Positions 1 to 9,123 of a stretch of 53,338 bases of DNA are shown here, one piece after another (the stretch's first letter is position 1; the number at the start of each line of letters is the position of its first letter). Source of the stretch: an uncultured Lachnospiraceae bacterium (GTDB lineage: Bacteria; Bacillota; Clostridia; Lachnospirales; Lachnospiraceae); contig CAJOLA010000006.1 of assembly GCA_905235275.1 (NCBI GenBank), positions 1-53,338 of the forward strand. Direction: 5' to 3'. The notes under the pieces are model-generated. The model was not told the origin of the DNA. It saw nothing but the letters and a program-made list of their open reading frames with translations, and searched no databases. The position numbers and the translations under genes are program-made.

Positions 1-76
1 ATAGCGATTCGGTTGGCCGTAAAATTTACAGGACCAAATTTTCAAGCTCGGGGAATTGAACACGGATGCCTAAACG

Positions 77-148
77 TGGCGGTAAACTTCCACCTGTCAC
101 ATTGATTCGTAAGATTAATTCGGAACATGGTGACACCTAAAGCCGCCA
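77..148. ncRNA. Unassigned structured non-coding region (imperfect long hairpin), possibly part of a larger RNA cut by the window edge
   Basis: TGGCGG(77-82)...TGTCAC(95-100) is complementary in order to GTGACA(130-135)...CCGCCA(143-148), with an inner ATTGAT/ATTAAT stem (101-106/114-119). No convincing ORF. Family not recognised. Confidence 0.3.
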
Positions 149-219
149 AAAACCGCCCGGGTGACAGCTCCAAAAGCCGCAGGAGAGAATCGTCCGGGAG
201 ACAATTACGATAGCAATCT

Positions 220-243
220 AAAAATACCCCCTTCCCCGGGGGT
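220..243 (-). terminator. Intrinsic terminator downstream of aroF
   Basis: On the minus strand ACCCCC-ggggaa-GGGGGT is followed by ATTTTTAG, just past the aroF stop (286). Confidence 0.7.
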
Positions 244-285
244 TCCGAAAAAGAGGGCAGATAAAGCCTTGGCGCTTAATGGTAT

Positions 286-1314
286 TTATATGAGATCGGC
301 CATATCGAGTAAAAGGCGTTCTGTGTCATCCCAGCCGAGACATGGGTCGGTAATTGACTGTCCGTAAACACCGTTGCCGACTTTCTGGCATCCGGGCTCG
401 ATATAGCTTTCAATCATGAAGCCTTTAACGATTCGGTTAATATCGTTGGAACCGCGTCTGCTGTGTAGCGCTTCTTTAACGATTCGAATCTGTTCTTTGT
501 ATTGTTTGCCTGAGTTACTGTGATTGGCATCTATAATAACTGTGGGATTTTCAAGGTCTCTGTCCATGTACATCTTGTAAAGACGGATAAGGTCCTCGTA
601 GTGATAGTTCGGGATGTTTTGTCCGTGCTTGTTAACGGCACCTCTGATAATAGTATGTGTGAGAGGGTTGCCGGGGGTTTTTACTTCCCAGTTTCTGTAC
701 ATAAATGATTGAACAGATTGAGCTGCAACGACTGAGTTTAGCATAACGCTGAAGTCTCCGCTGGTCGGATTCTTCATGCCGACGGGAACGTCGAAGCCGC
801 TTGCAACAAGTCTGTGCTGCTGGTTTTCAACAGATCTGGCACCGACTGCAATATAGCTTAAAACATCATCCAGATACCATGCATTTTCAGGATAGAGCAT
901 CTCGTCAGCAGTCATGAATTCGGTATTTTCCATAACATGAAGATGCATGTTACGGATTGCGATAAGACCGGACAGGAGGTCCGAGTCTTTTTCGGGATCG
1001 GGCTGATGGAGCATTCCCTTATATCCCGTGCCTGTCGTACGCGGTTTATTGGTGTAAACACGCGGAATGATTAAAAGCTTATCGGCAACCTTGTCCTGTA
1101 CTTTCCTTAGACGCTGTGTGTAATCAAGAACAGCATCTTCATTATCCGCCGAACACGGACCGATTATTACAAGAACCTTATCGGATTCGCCCGTAATAAT
1201 ATCCTTTACTTCCGCATCGAATTTCTTTTTCTTTTCCGCAAATCCGTCGGGAACGGGAAATTGTTGTTTAATTTCATCCGGTTCCGGAATCTGCTTAATT
1301 AATTCAAAACTCAT
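286..1314 (-). CDS. aroF: 3-deoxy-7-phosphoheptulonate synthase (DAHP synthase, AroF/G/H class)
   Basis: 342 aa; VIIGPCSADNEDAVLDY, PRTTGTGYKGMLHQP, VGMKNPTSGDF, DANHSNSGKQ motifs. Confidence 0.95.
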   Translation of the reverse strand: MSFELIKQIPEPDEIKQQFPVPDGFAEKKKKFDAEVKDIITGESDKVLVIIGPCSADNEDAVLDYTQRLRKVQDKVADKLLIIPRVYTNKPRTTGTGYKGMLHQPDPEKDSDLLSGLIAIRNMHLHVMENTEFMTADEMLYPENAWYLDDVLSYIAVGARSVENQQHRLVASGFDVPVGMKNPTSGDFSVMLNSVVAAQSVQSFMYRNWEVKTPGNPLTHTIIRGAVNKHGQNIPNYHYEDLIRLYKMYMDRDLENPTVIIDANHSNSGKQYKEQIRIVKEALHSRRGSNDINRIVKGFMIESYIEPGCQKVGNGVYGQSITDPCLGWDDTERLLLDMADLI

Positions 1315-1362
1315 TTTTAGTACCTTCTTTCCATATCCATAATTTTATCAGGATATTTAAAA

Positions 1363-1391
1363 ATTATATAATAATGGGGTTTTATTGACAA
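1363..1391 (-). promoter_or_regulatory. Sigma-A-like promoter for aroF
   Basis: Minus strand TTGTCA (1386-1391), 17 nt, TATAAT (1363-1368). Confidence 0.65.
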
Positions 1392-1413
1392 GAAAAAGTA
1401 AAAAAGATAACAT
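1385..1413 (+). promoter_or_regulatory. Sigma-A-like promoter for prp-obgE
   Basis: TTGACA (1385-1390), 17 nt, TAACAT (1408-1413). Confidence 0.6.
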
Positions 1414-1438
1414 ATTGAAAATATAAGGATTAGAAGAA

Positions 1439-1768
1439 ATGACAGAGATTTATTTTTACAAAAACAACAAAAATATCATTCAAAAATTTGAAGTAAGAGG
1501 GCATGCGGACCTTGATATTAAGGGCAAAGATGTGCTTTGCGCGGCCGTATCGGCCCTTGCGTCACACACAATCGGAGCGATACAGGAATTTACGTCCGAA
1601 CCGTGTGAGAATATTGTTGATGAGGATGATGCTAAGGTGATTTTTCGTTTATCAAACGAAGAGCCGGATGATATTGCAAAAACCTTTATGGAAGCATTCG
1701 CGTCTTCAGCGGAAGAGCTTGCTTTTAATTACCCCGATAATTTAAGTATTACATATAAGGAATGTTAA
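1439..1768 (+). CDS. prp: Ribosomal-processing cysteine protease Prp
   Basis: 109 aa; GHA...DVLCAAVSALA with the catalytic His and Cys; adjacent to obgE. Confidence 0.9.
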   Translation: MTEIYFYKNNKNIIQKFEVRGHADLDIKGKDVLCAAVSALASHTIGAIQEFTSEPCENIVDEDDAKVIFRLSNEEPDDIAKTFMEAFASSAEELAFNYPDNLSITYKEC

Positions 1769-3073
<1,305 letters not shown>

Positions 3074-3084
3074 AAGAGGTGGAA

Positions 3085-3378
3085 ATGACAAGTAAAGAAA
3101 GAGCGTATTTGATAAAAGAGGGCAGTAAGTTAAGTCCTATTTTTCAGTTCGGAAAGGCAGGAATATCACCGGAGCTTACGGCCGCCATTAAAGACGCACT
3201 TGAAGCAAGGGAGCTTATTAAAATAAGTGTTTTAAAAAACTGTAACGACGATGTTCGTGAGATAGCAGAGATAGTATCCGAAAGAACGGGTTCGCAGATT
3301 GTTAAGATAATCGGAAAAAAGATTATTCTCTACAAGCCAAACAGCGATCCCGAAAAAAGACATTTTAGCGTAGAGTAA
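3085..3378 (+). CDS. yhbY: YhbY family CRM-domain RNA-binding protein
   Basis: About 97 aa; TSKERAYLIKEGSKLSPIFQFGKAGIS, RTGSQIVKIIGKKIILYK. ATG at 3085 follows GAGGTGG. Confidence 0.85.
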   Translation: MTSKERAYLIKEGSKLSPIFQFGKAGISPELTAAIKDALEARELIKISVLKNCNDDVREIAEIVSERTGSQIVKIIGKKIILYKPNSDPEKRHFSVE

Positions 3379-3450
3379 TTATTTCAAAAAGATTAATTTG
3401 CGGTTGTCCTGCAACGGCAATTAAATGATTTTTAACGTGGAGTGATTTAG

Positions 3451-4059
3451 ATGAATCCTTTATCTGTCGGTGTGCTTGGAGGTTCCTTTAATCCGATTCA
3501 TCTCGGTCATATGGAGCTTGCAAAGGAAGCACATATACAATTCGGTCTTGGGAATATTCTCCTTATGCCAACATCCCTGACATGGTATAAGGATACTTCC
3601 TCATTGGCAGGACCCGAGCACAGACTGGCAATGGCGCGTCTTGGCGCAAAGGAGATGGGAGAGGAGTATATGAGAGCATCTTCCATCGATATTGACAGAG
3701 GCGGGATTACATATACGTGTGATACGGTAAATGAGTTGCGAGACGTTTATGATGATATTTATTTTATAATCGGAAGTGACTCTCTTATGTATATTGATGA
3801 GTGGAAAAATGCCGGAGATTTTTTAAAGAAATGTATAATTCTTTACGGAAAAAGAGACGGTGATGATGTTGAAGCCATTTCCGAAAAAAAGAAATTTTTA
3901 AAGCAAGAGTACGGAGCTGATATAAGAGAACTTAAGATTAAGAAAATTCCAATCAGTTCCTCGGATATACGTAAAAGAATTAAATCCGGAAAAAGCATAA
4001 CGGGACTTGTTCCAAAAAGCGTTGAAGAGTATATAATGGAAAATAATTTATACAGATAA
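3451..4059 (+). CDS. nadD: Nicotinate-nucleotide adenylyltransferase
   Basis: GVLGGSFNPIHLGHMELA and ISSSDIRKRI motifs. Confidence 0.95.
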   Translation: MNPLSVGVLGGSFNPIHLGHMELAKEAHIQFGLGNILLMPTSLTWYKDTSSLAGPEHRLAMARLGAKEMGEEYMRASSIDIDRGGITYTCDTVNELRDVYDDIYFIIGSDSLMYIDEWKNAGDFLKKCIILYGKRDGDDVEAISEKKKFLKQEYGADIRELKIKKIPISSSDIRKRIKSGKSITGLVPKSVEEYIMENNLYR

Positions 4060-4072
4060 ATCGGAGAAGCTT

Positions 4073-4657
4073 ATGGATTTTGAAAGAATTCAGGAAATAA
4101 CAAAAGAAGTTGAACAAATATTATCCGAGAGTCCAAAACGTTTTCGCCATTCTCTTGGTGTTGCGGATACGGCGATGTGCCTTGCGGCATGTCACGGGGC
4201 AGATATTTCCGCGGCATACGTTGCGGGGATATTGCATGATAATGCCAAGTATATCGATTATGACGAACAGATAAAAATGTGCGATGATCTTGGGATTGAG
4301 ATATCGGCTACCGAGCGTGCGAATCCGTATCTTTTGCATGCAAAGGTCGGGGCCTATATTGCATCCGAAAGATTTGGGATTAAGGATAAATCAATTACCG
4401 AGGCCATAAAGTGGCATACAACCGGTAAGCCGGCAATGAGTAAGATGGATATGATAATATTTATTGCCGATTATATTGAACCCATGCGCTATAAGGCAAA
4501 TAACCTGGCCGAAGTAAGAAGGCTTGCTTTTAAAGATCTTGAGACAACGGTTCTGCAGATACTCGGTGATACGCTGGATATGCTTAAAGCCAAAGGGCGT
4601 TCAATCGATTCCATGACTCAGACTGCGTATGATTATTACAAAAGTAAATTGTCCTAA
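4073..4657 (+). CDS. yqeK: HD-domain hydrolase, YqeK family (Ap4A hydrolase)
   Basis: RFRHSLGVADTA, HGADISAAYVAGILHDNAK; follows nadD. Confidence 0.92.
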   Translation: MDFERIQEITKEVEQILSESPKRFRHSLGVADTAMCLAACHGADISAAYVAGILHDNAKYIDYDEQIKMCDDLGIEISATERANPYLLHAKVGAYIASERFGIKDKSITEAIKWHTTGKPAMSKMDMIIFIADYIEPMRYKANNLAEVRRLAFKDLETTVLQILGDTLDMLKAKGRSIDSMTQTAYDYYKSKLS

Positions 4658-4698
4658 AAATTTAGTTTGGACGAATTCTCCTGAAAGGAATTATATTA

Positions 4699-5052
4699 AT
4701 GAACATAAATGAAGATTCAGTAACTGAACTTGTTAAAGTTGCAAAGGATGCAATTGAAGAAAAAAAGGGAGAAGATATTCGTATCATAGACATACATGAC
4801 ATATCTTCATTTGCCGATTATTTTATAATTGCCGCAGGCTCCAATAAAAAACAGATTCAAACCATTGCGGATAATATCGAAGAAAAGCTTGCGAAGCTTG
4901 CAAAAGAACCAAAAGGAATCGAAGGTTATCCGGAAGGCTCCTGGATCCTGATGGATTACGGCGAATTCATAGTGCATATATTTTCCGCTGAAGAAAGACT
5001 GTTTTACGACCTTGAACGAATATGGAAAGACGGCAAAGAAATTAATATTTAA
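4699..5052 (+). CDS. rsfS: Ribosome silencing factor
   Basis: 117 aa; SSFADYFIIAAGSNKKQIQTIADNIEE, EGYPEGSWILMDYGEFIVHIF. Confidence 0.95.
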   Translation: MNINEDSVTELVKVAKDAIEEKKGEDIRIIDIHDISSFADYFIIAAGSNKKQIQTIADNIEEKLAKLAKEPKGIEGYPEGSWILMDYGEFIVHIFSAEERLFYDLERIWKDGKEINI

Positions 5053-5077
5053 AAAAAACGGCCGAGGCCGTTTTTTT
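5052..5077. terminator. Bidirectional intrinsic terminator between rsfS and lexA
   Basis: A8-CGGCC-gag-GGCCG-T7 hairpin between convergent genes. Confidence 0.85.
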
Positions 5078-5091
5078 AATGCGTAAAAAAA

Positions 5092-5712
5092 TTATTTAAT
5101 ACCGAATCTGAAAAGACCGACAACCTTGCCAAGAATAACGCAGTCATCAACGATGATAGGCTCCATAAACATATTCTCGGGCTGAAGTCTGATATGACCG
5201 TCTTCCTTAAAGAAGCGCTTTACCGTAGCTGAATCATCAACTAAAGCTACAACAATCTCTCCGTTTGATGCGGTTGAAGTCTGTTCGACAATAAGCCTGT
5301 CGCCGTCCAAAATCCCGACATCAACCATGCTGTCACCTTTAACGCGAAGGATAAAGGTCTTCTCATTAGGCAGATATTCGGTAGGAATCGGGAAATATCC
5401 GCTGGTATTCTCTACGGCGAGGAGAGGAGTACCGGCGGCAACATCACCGATTTCAGGAACGTAAGCCATCTCTCTGCGTACGTCATTAAAGTCTTCGTCG
5501 ATAATCTCGATGGTACGTGACTTTGCGGGATCTCTCTTAATGTAGCCGTTCTTTTCAAGCTTCTCAAGGTGGGAATGAACGGAGGATGTTGATTTAAGGT
5601 CAACTGCCACACAAATATCACGAACTGAAGGCGGATAGCCTTTGTTTAGAATCTGTTCCTTTATAAAATCCAATATTTCCTGTTGTTTAGCGGAAATCTT
5701 ACCGTAAGCCAT
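5092..5712 (-). CDS. lexA: LexA repressor
   Basis: MAYGKISAKQQEILDFIKEQ...; GDSMVDVGILDGD and VVALVDDSATVKRF peptidase motifs. ATG at 5712 has an AGGAGG SD; the provided ORF start at 5781 is too long. Confidence 0.95.
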   Translation of the reverse strand: MAYGKISAKQQEILDFIKEQILNKGYPPSVRDICVAVDLKSTSSVHSHLEKLEKNGYIKRDPAKSRTIEIIDEDFNDVRREMAYVPEIGDVAAGTPLLAVENTSGYFPIPTEYLPNEKTFILRVKGDSMVDVGILDGDRLIVEQTSTASNGEIVVALVDDSATVKRFFKEDGHIRLQPENMFMEPIIVDDCVILGKVVGLFRFGIK

Positions 5713-5752
5713 ATATAAATCCTCCTGTGGGTTAAACACAATGCTTTTATTG

Positions 5753-5781
5753 ATAGTAACACTCATAAAGATAAATATCAA
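5753..5781 (-). promoter_or_regulatory. Candidate lexA promoter
   Basis: Minus strand TTGATA, 17 nt, TACTAT. Confidence 0.5.
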
Positions 5782-5823
5782 GACAATTCAGAAAAAATGT
5801 TCAGATAATTTGTTCGAAAAATA

Positions 5824-5850
5824 TTGACAAACAATTGTTTGTGTTATAAA
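5824..5850 (+). promoter_or_regulatory. Candidate promoter of the LysM (YneA-like) gene
   Basis: TTGACA (5824-5829), 15 nt (or 16 to ATAAAA), TATAAA (5845-5850). Confidence 0.5.
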
Positions 5851-5887
5851 ATTCAAATACGAACAAAAGTTTGCGAACATTGATTCG
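5828..5887. promoter_or_regulatory. Cluster of three LexA (SOS) box-like sites
   Basis: CAAACAATTGTTTG (5828-5841), CGAACAAAAGTTTG (5860-5873), CGAACATTGATTCG (5874-5887); compare the Gram-positive CGAAC-N4-GTTCG dyad. Confidence 0.75.
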
Positions 5888-5918
5888 CATAATCTCTCTG
5901 ATTTGGAGGTATATTATC

Positions 5919-6257
5919 ATGAAAAAACATACAAAATACAGACTTACCGTTGCCGGTAAGAAGCTTGTCGTTATTATGACATTATTATGCATAGCCGCAA
6001 TTACGGCAGTTGGAAGCATTATGATAACGAATGCATCCGAAAAAAGGAACTCAGGCGGATCAACAAAATATTATTCAAGCATGACCGTACAGGATTCGGA
6101 TACGCTTTGGGACATTGCGGTTAAGTACCATGGTGACGATGAAACATGCGAACAGTACATAGATAACATCAGGACGATGAATAATATCAGAGATTACAGG
6201 ATACACAGCGGACGTAACATAACATATTATTATTATGGAGAAGCTGTTAATAATTAA
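5919..6257 (+). CDS. LysM-domain membrane-anchored protein, YneA-like SOS cell-division suppressor
   Basis: Single N-terminal TM segment followed by LysM (VQDSDTLWDIAVKYHGDDETCEQYIDNIRTMNNIRDYRIHSGRNI); divergent from lexA. Start at 5919 after GGAGGT. Confidence 0.8.
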   Translation: MKKHTKYRLTVAGKKLVVIMTLLCIAAITAVGSIMITNASEKRNSGGSTKYYSSMTVQDSDTLWDIAVKYHGDDETCEQYIDNIRTMNNIRDYRIHSGRNITYYYYGEAVNN

Positions 6258-6389
6258 TTGCCGAGAATGCGATTTAAAGTTATACGGACGTGAATATATA
6301 CGTAAGGCACCGGTTAAAATGTCATACAAAAGAGCAATAAAACTAAAAATTTAAGCAGCATGGATAAATGTATTCGTATTTGCATTCAA

Positions 6390-6423
6390 AAAGCCGTTTC
6401 CTAAATGTCAGGAAGCGGCTTTT
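6390..6423 (+). terminator. Intrinsic terminator downstream of the LysM gene
   Basis: AGCCGTTTCCT-aaatgtc-AGGAAGCGGCT stem followed by TTT. Confidence 0.7.
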
Positions 6424-6468
6424 GTTAGATTTTATGCGGGTTTGCGGTATCCGGTAAAAAACGTACTA

Positions 6469-6500
6469 TTTATTCGTTAAACTTGAATTTACCGAATAAA
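6469..6500. repeat. 32-bp dyad, 13-bp arms with a 6-bp centre; dif-like site or operator candidate
   Basis: TTTATTCGTTAAA-cttgaa-TTTACCGAATAAA; 12 of 13 arm positions complementary. Confidence 0.5.
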
Positions 6501-6511
6501 TCTGTTATAAT
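6483..6511 (+). promoter_or_regulatory. Sigma-A-like promoter of the tyrosine recombinase gene
   Basis: TTGAAT (6483-6488), 17 nt, TATAAT (6506-6511). Confidence 0.7.
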
Positions 6512-6561
6512 CCATACCAACGATACTACTGTTATCTTTCTAATATCGGGAGGTATTAATA

Positions 6562-7623
6562 ATGAGCGATACCAACAATTCATCCTATTCAAAACAGGAA
6601 GAAGTCAAGCTCGCATTAAAGCTTAATAAGATGCTTGATGAACTTCCCGGATTTTGTGTTGATTATTTTAACAGCCTGGAGTTTACAAAGCAACCCAGAA
6701 CCAAGATTGCATACGCAAGAGACATTCAGGGATTCTTTTATTACCTGACGGAGTCAAGAGGCCCCTTAAAAGGCAAAGAAATAAGATCCATTACCACGGA
6801 TGACCTTGATACCATAACCGGCGATGATATATCCGATTATTTAAGACATTGTAAGGTATATGAAAAAGACGGCACCGTTAAGACGAACGGTGAACGTGCC
6901 ATTAAAAGGAAGCTCTGCTCTCTTCGCGGTTTCTTTGCATATTATTATAAGCATGAAAGGATTACGGGCGACCCTTCGGTAAAGGTTGAAATGCCTAAGA
7001 TCCATGACAATGCAATTGTACGTATGGAGCCTAACGAAGTGGCTGAATTCCTTGATAACGTGGAATCAGGTAATAAATTAACCAATAACCAGCTCAGGTT
7101 CCACAAGAAGCTTAAAAACCGCGATCTTGCATTACTTACACTGATGCTGGGCACAGGTATTCGAGTCTCCGAATGTGTCGGTCTTGATATAAGCGATGTG
7201 GATTTTGACAATGTCCGTATTCGTGTAATAAGGAAAGGTGGATCTGAGAGCTTTGTATATTTTGGTGACGAGGTAGATAAGGCATTAAGGGACTATCTCG
7301 TTGAGAGAAAAAACGAAAACCCTCAAACCGGTCATGAAAATGCACTTTTCCTATCCCAACAGGGGAAACGCCTGGGTGTTCGCTCCGTTGAAAAACTCGT
7401 TAAAAAGTACGCTTCCACTGTCACCACCGTGAAGCATATTACTCCTCATAAGCTGCGAAGCACATACGGCACCAACCTGTATCAGGAAAGTCATGATATC
7501 TATCTTGTAGCCGATGTTCTTGGGCATAAGGATGTTAATACCACCAGACGTCATTATGCCGATCAGGTTGATGAAAATAAACGTAAAGCAAGAAATATCG
7601 TTAAACTAAGAAAGGATGACTGA
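6562..7623 (+). CDS. Tyrosine recombinase, XerS-like
   Basis: 353 aa; GTGIRVSECVGLDISDVDF, HITPHKLRSTYGTNLY, VADVLGHKDVNTTRRHYAD (R..HxxR..H..Y). N-terminal SAM-like domain and the KLTNNQLRFHKKLKNRDLALL segment resemble streptococcal XerS from memory. Confidence 0.85.
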   Translation: MSDTNNSSYSKQEEVKLALKLNKMLDELPGFCVDYFNSLEFTKQPRTKIAYARDIQGFFYYLTESRGPLKGKEIRSITTDDLDTITGDDISDYLRHCKVYEKDGTVKTNGERAIKRKLCSLRGFFAYYYKHERITGDPSVKVEMPKIHDNAIVRMEPNEVAEFLDNVESGNKLTNNQLRFHKKLKNRDLALLTLMLGTGIRVSECVGLDISDVDFDNVRIRVIRKGGSESFVYFGDEVDKALRDYLVERKNENPQTGHENALFLSQQGKRLGVRSVEKLVKKYASTVTTVKHITPHKLRSTYGTNLYQESHDIYLVADVLGHKDVNTTRRHYADQVDENKRKARNIVKLRKDD

Positions 7624-7640
7624 TTAATTCAGTCATCCTT
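7612..7640. terminator. Bidirectional terminator between the recombinase and LCP genes
   Basis: AAGGATGACTGA-ttaat-TCAGTCATCCTT, 12-bp perfect stem, then TTT. Confidence 0.85.
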
Positions 7641-7648
7641 TTTAAAAT

Positions 7649-9088
7649 TTAACTTTCGTTTTTAACTTTTTGAATAAGATCTTTTGCTTCCTGTATTGAA
7701 TCTTCATCAGGAATCATTACATAAAGCTGTGTTCCGGGCATTGAATAAGTACTTGCATATGTACCCTCTCCCGTAACGGCATATGAATCAACCTTCCACG
7801 ATCCGGAGCTTGTTAACTGGTCGTTAACAAGGCTGTAAATCGTTCCGTTAGGTACCGATGTCTGCATGGAGGATGCCAGTCCGCTTAAAAGTGAGTTGTA
7901 GTTGGTGAGTGCTTCAGGTGAAGATGTAAGCTTGGAAATAGTTGCATCAATTACTTTCATCTGATCGATACCGCGTTGGTTATCACCTTCCGCGAATGCC
8001 TTACGCTCTCTTGCAAAGGCAAGCGCCTCTATTCCGTTCATGTGATTCATTCCCTTTTTATAAGAGAATCCTCCTCCCGTAACGGTGAAGTCATAATCGG
8101 AATATACATCTATACCGCCAATCGCATCAATGATTTCCTGGAATCCCGTAAAGTTGACACGCATATATGTATCAACGTTGATATCATAAAGATTACTGAT
8201 TGTTTTCATTGATGTCTCAATACCGTATATACCGGCGTGAGTAAGCTTATCTTTCATGTCACCGCTGTTGGGCAGATATACATATGCATCTCTTGGTGTG
8301 TTGATAAGCTGTATATGCTTTGATTTTCTGTTTACGACAGCAAGGATATTAACATCACTGCGGCTTGTTGCTGACGGTGAACCGTAAGTATCGATTCCGC
8401 TTATATAAATCGTAAATACATCGCCTAAAGTATCGTTTGAAATATCAACATCAGTTCTTATCTCGAATTCATAAATAAATCGAATCTCATCTGTAAAGTT
8501 CGAATATGCATCTATATCATCAAGGATACTTAAAGACGCATTATTGATGATAATTGCATCAGTATCACCGTCTCTTAATTCATCTGCAAGATTTATCAGG
8601 CCGCTTGACGCCGTATAAGATACGTCGGAAACCTTGCCGTTAATTTCTTCAATGGATCTGTTAACGATAGTCTTATCTTCAGAATCGGAATAAGATATTG
8701 TTTTTCCTTTAAGATCTCCGATGATTTGGTAAGGACTCTCTTTAAGTACTGCTACTTTTATCATGTTAACATCTTGAGTTTTGGCAGTAATATCGGAAAT
8801 TGTACTGTTTAACTTATTTGTAAAGGTTGCGAGTGCAATCATTACAAAGCATGCAACAGCCGATATTACAATCATGACAATATTGAATGCTTTTTTCTTA
8901 AAAGAAAAAAGTGAAATAATAATTATGGCTGCTGATATAATCAATACAAAAATGGCATAGCCTGCAGGAATCATGCCCTTCCCTGCCGTGCCGGCCAATA
9001 CTACTGCTGTCATTGCCGCCAGAAGCGCCATAAGACCAAGCAGTACAAAGTTTAATACCTTACTTCTTTTTGCGGGTTTATTACTCAT
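7649..9088 (-). CDS. LytR-CpsA-Psr (LCP) family cell-wall polymer ligase with an N-terminal periplasmic-binding-like segment
   Basis: DVNILAVVNRKSKHIQLINTPRDAYVYL, NFTGFQEIIDAIGGIDVYSDYDF, GIEALAFARERKAF; multiple N-terminal TM segments. Confidence 0.9.
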   Translation of the reverse strand: MSNKPAKRSKVLNFVLLGLMALLAAMTAVVLAGTAGKGMIPAGYAIFVLIISAAIIIISLFSFKKKAFNIVMIVISAVACFVMIALATFTNKLNSTISDITAKTQDVNMIKVAVLKESPYQIIGDLKGKTISYSDSEDKTIVNRSIEEINGKVSDVSYTASSGLINLADELRDGDTDAIIINNASLSILDDIDAYSNFTDEIRFIYEFEIRTDVDISNDTLGDVFTIYISGIDTYGSPSATSRSDVNILAVVNRKSKHIQLINTPRDAYVYLPNSGDMKDKLTHAGIYGIETSMKTISNLYDINVDTYMRVNFTGFQEIIDAIGGIDVYSDYDFTVTGGGFSYKKGMNHMNGIEALAFARERKAFAEGDNQRGIDQMKVIDATISKLTSSPEALTNYNSLLSGLASSMQTSVPNGTIYSLVNDQLTSSGSWKVDSYAVTGEGTYASTYSMPGTQLYVMIPDEDSIQEAKDLIQKVKNES

Positions 9089-9123
9089 TACACTCTCTCC
9101 TTAAGGTGTATGTGAAAAAAGGT

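Noticed and set aside
161-367. 68-aa + strand ORF at the left edge
   Set aside because: Overlaps the aroF 3' end and terminator, low-complexity composition, no recognisable domain or SD.
3379-3450. TTGCGGTTG...CAACGGCAA hairpin before nadD
   Set aside because: Short stem with a mismatch and no U-tract; too weak to call a terminator or regulator.
6562-7623. Recombinase considered as the integrase of an integrated mobile element
   Set aside because: No adjacent tRNA attachment site, phage or conjugation genes; flanks are housekeeping and the protein looks XerS-like.
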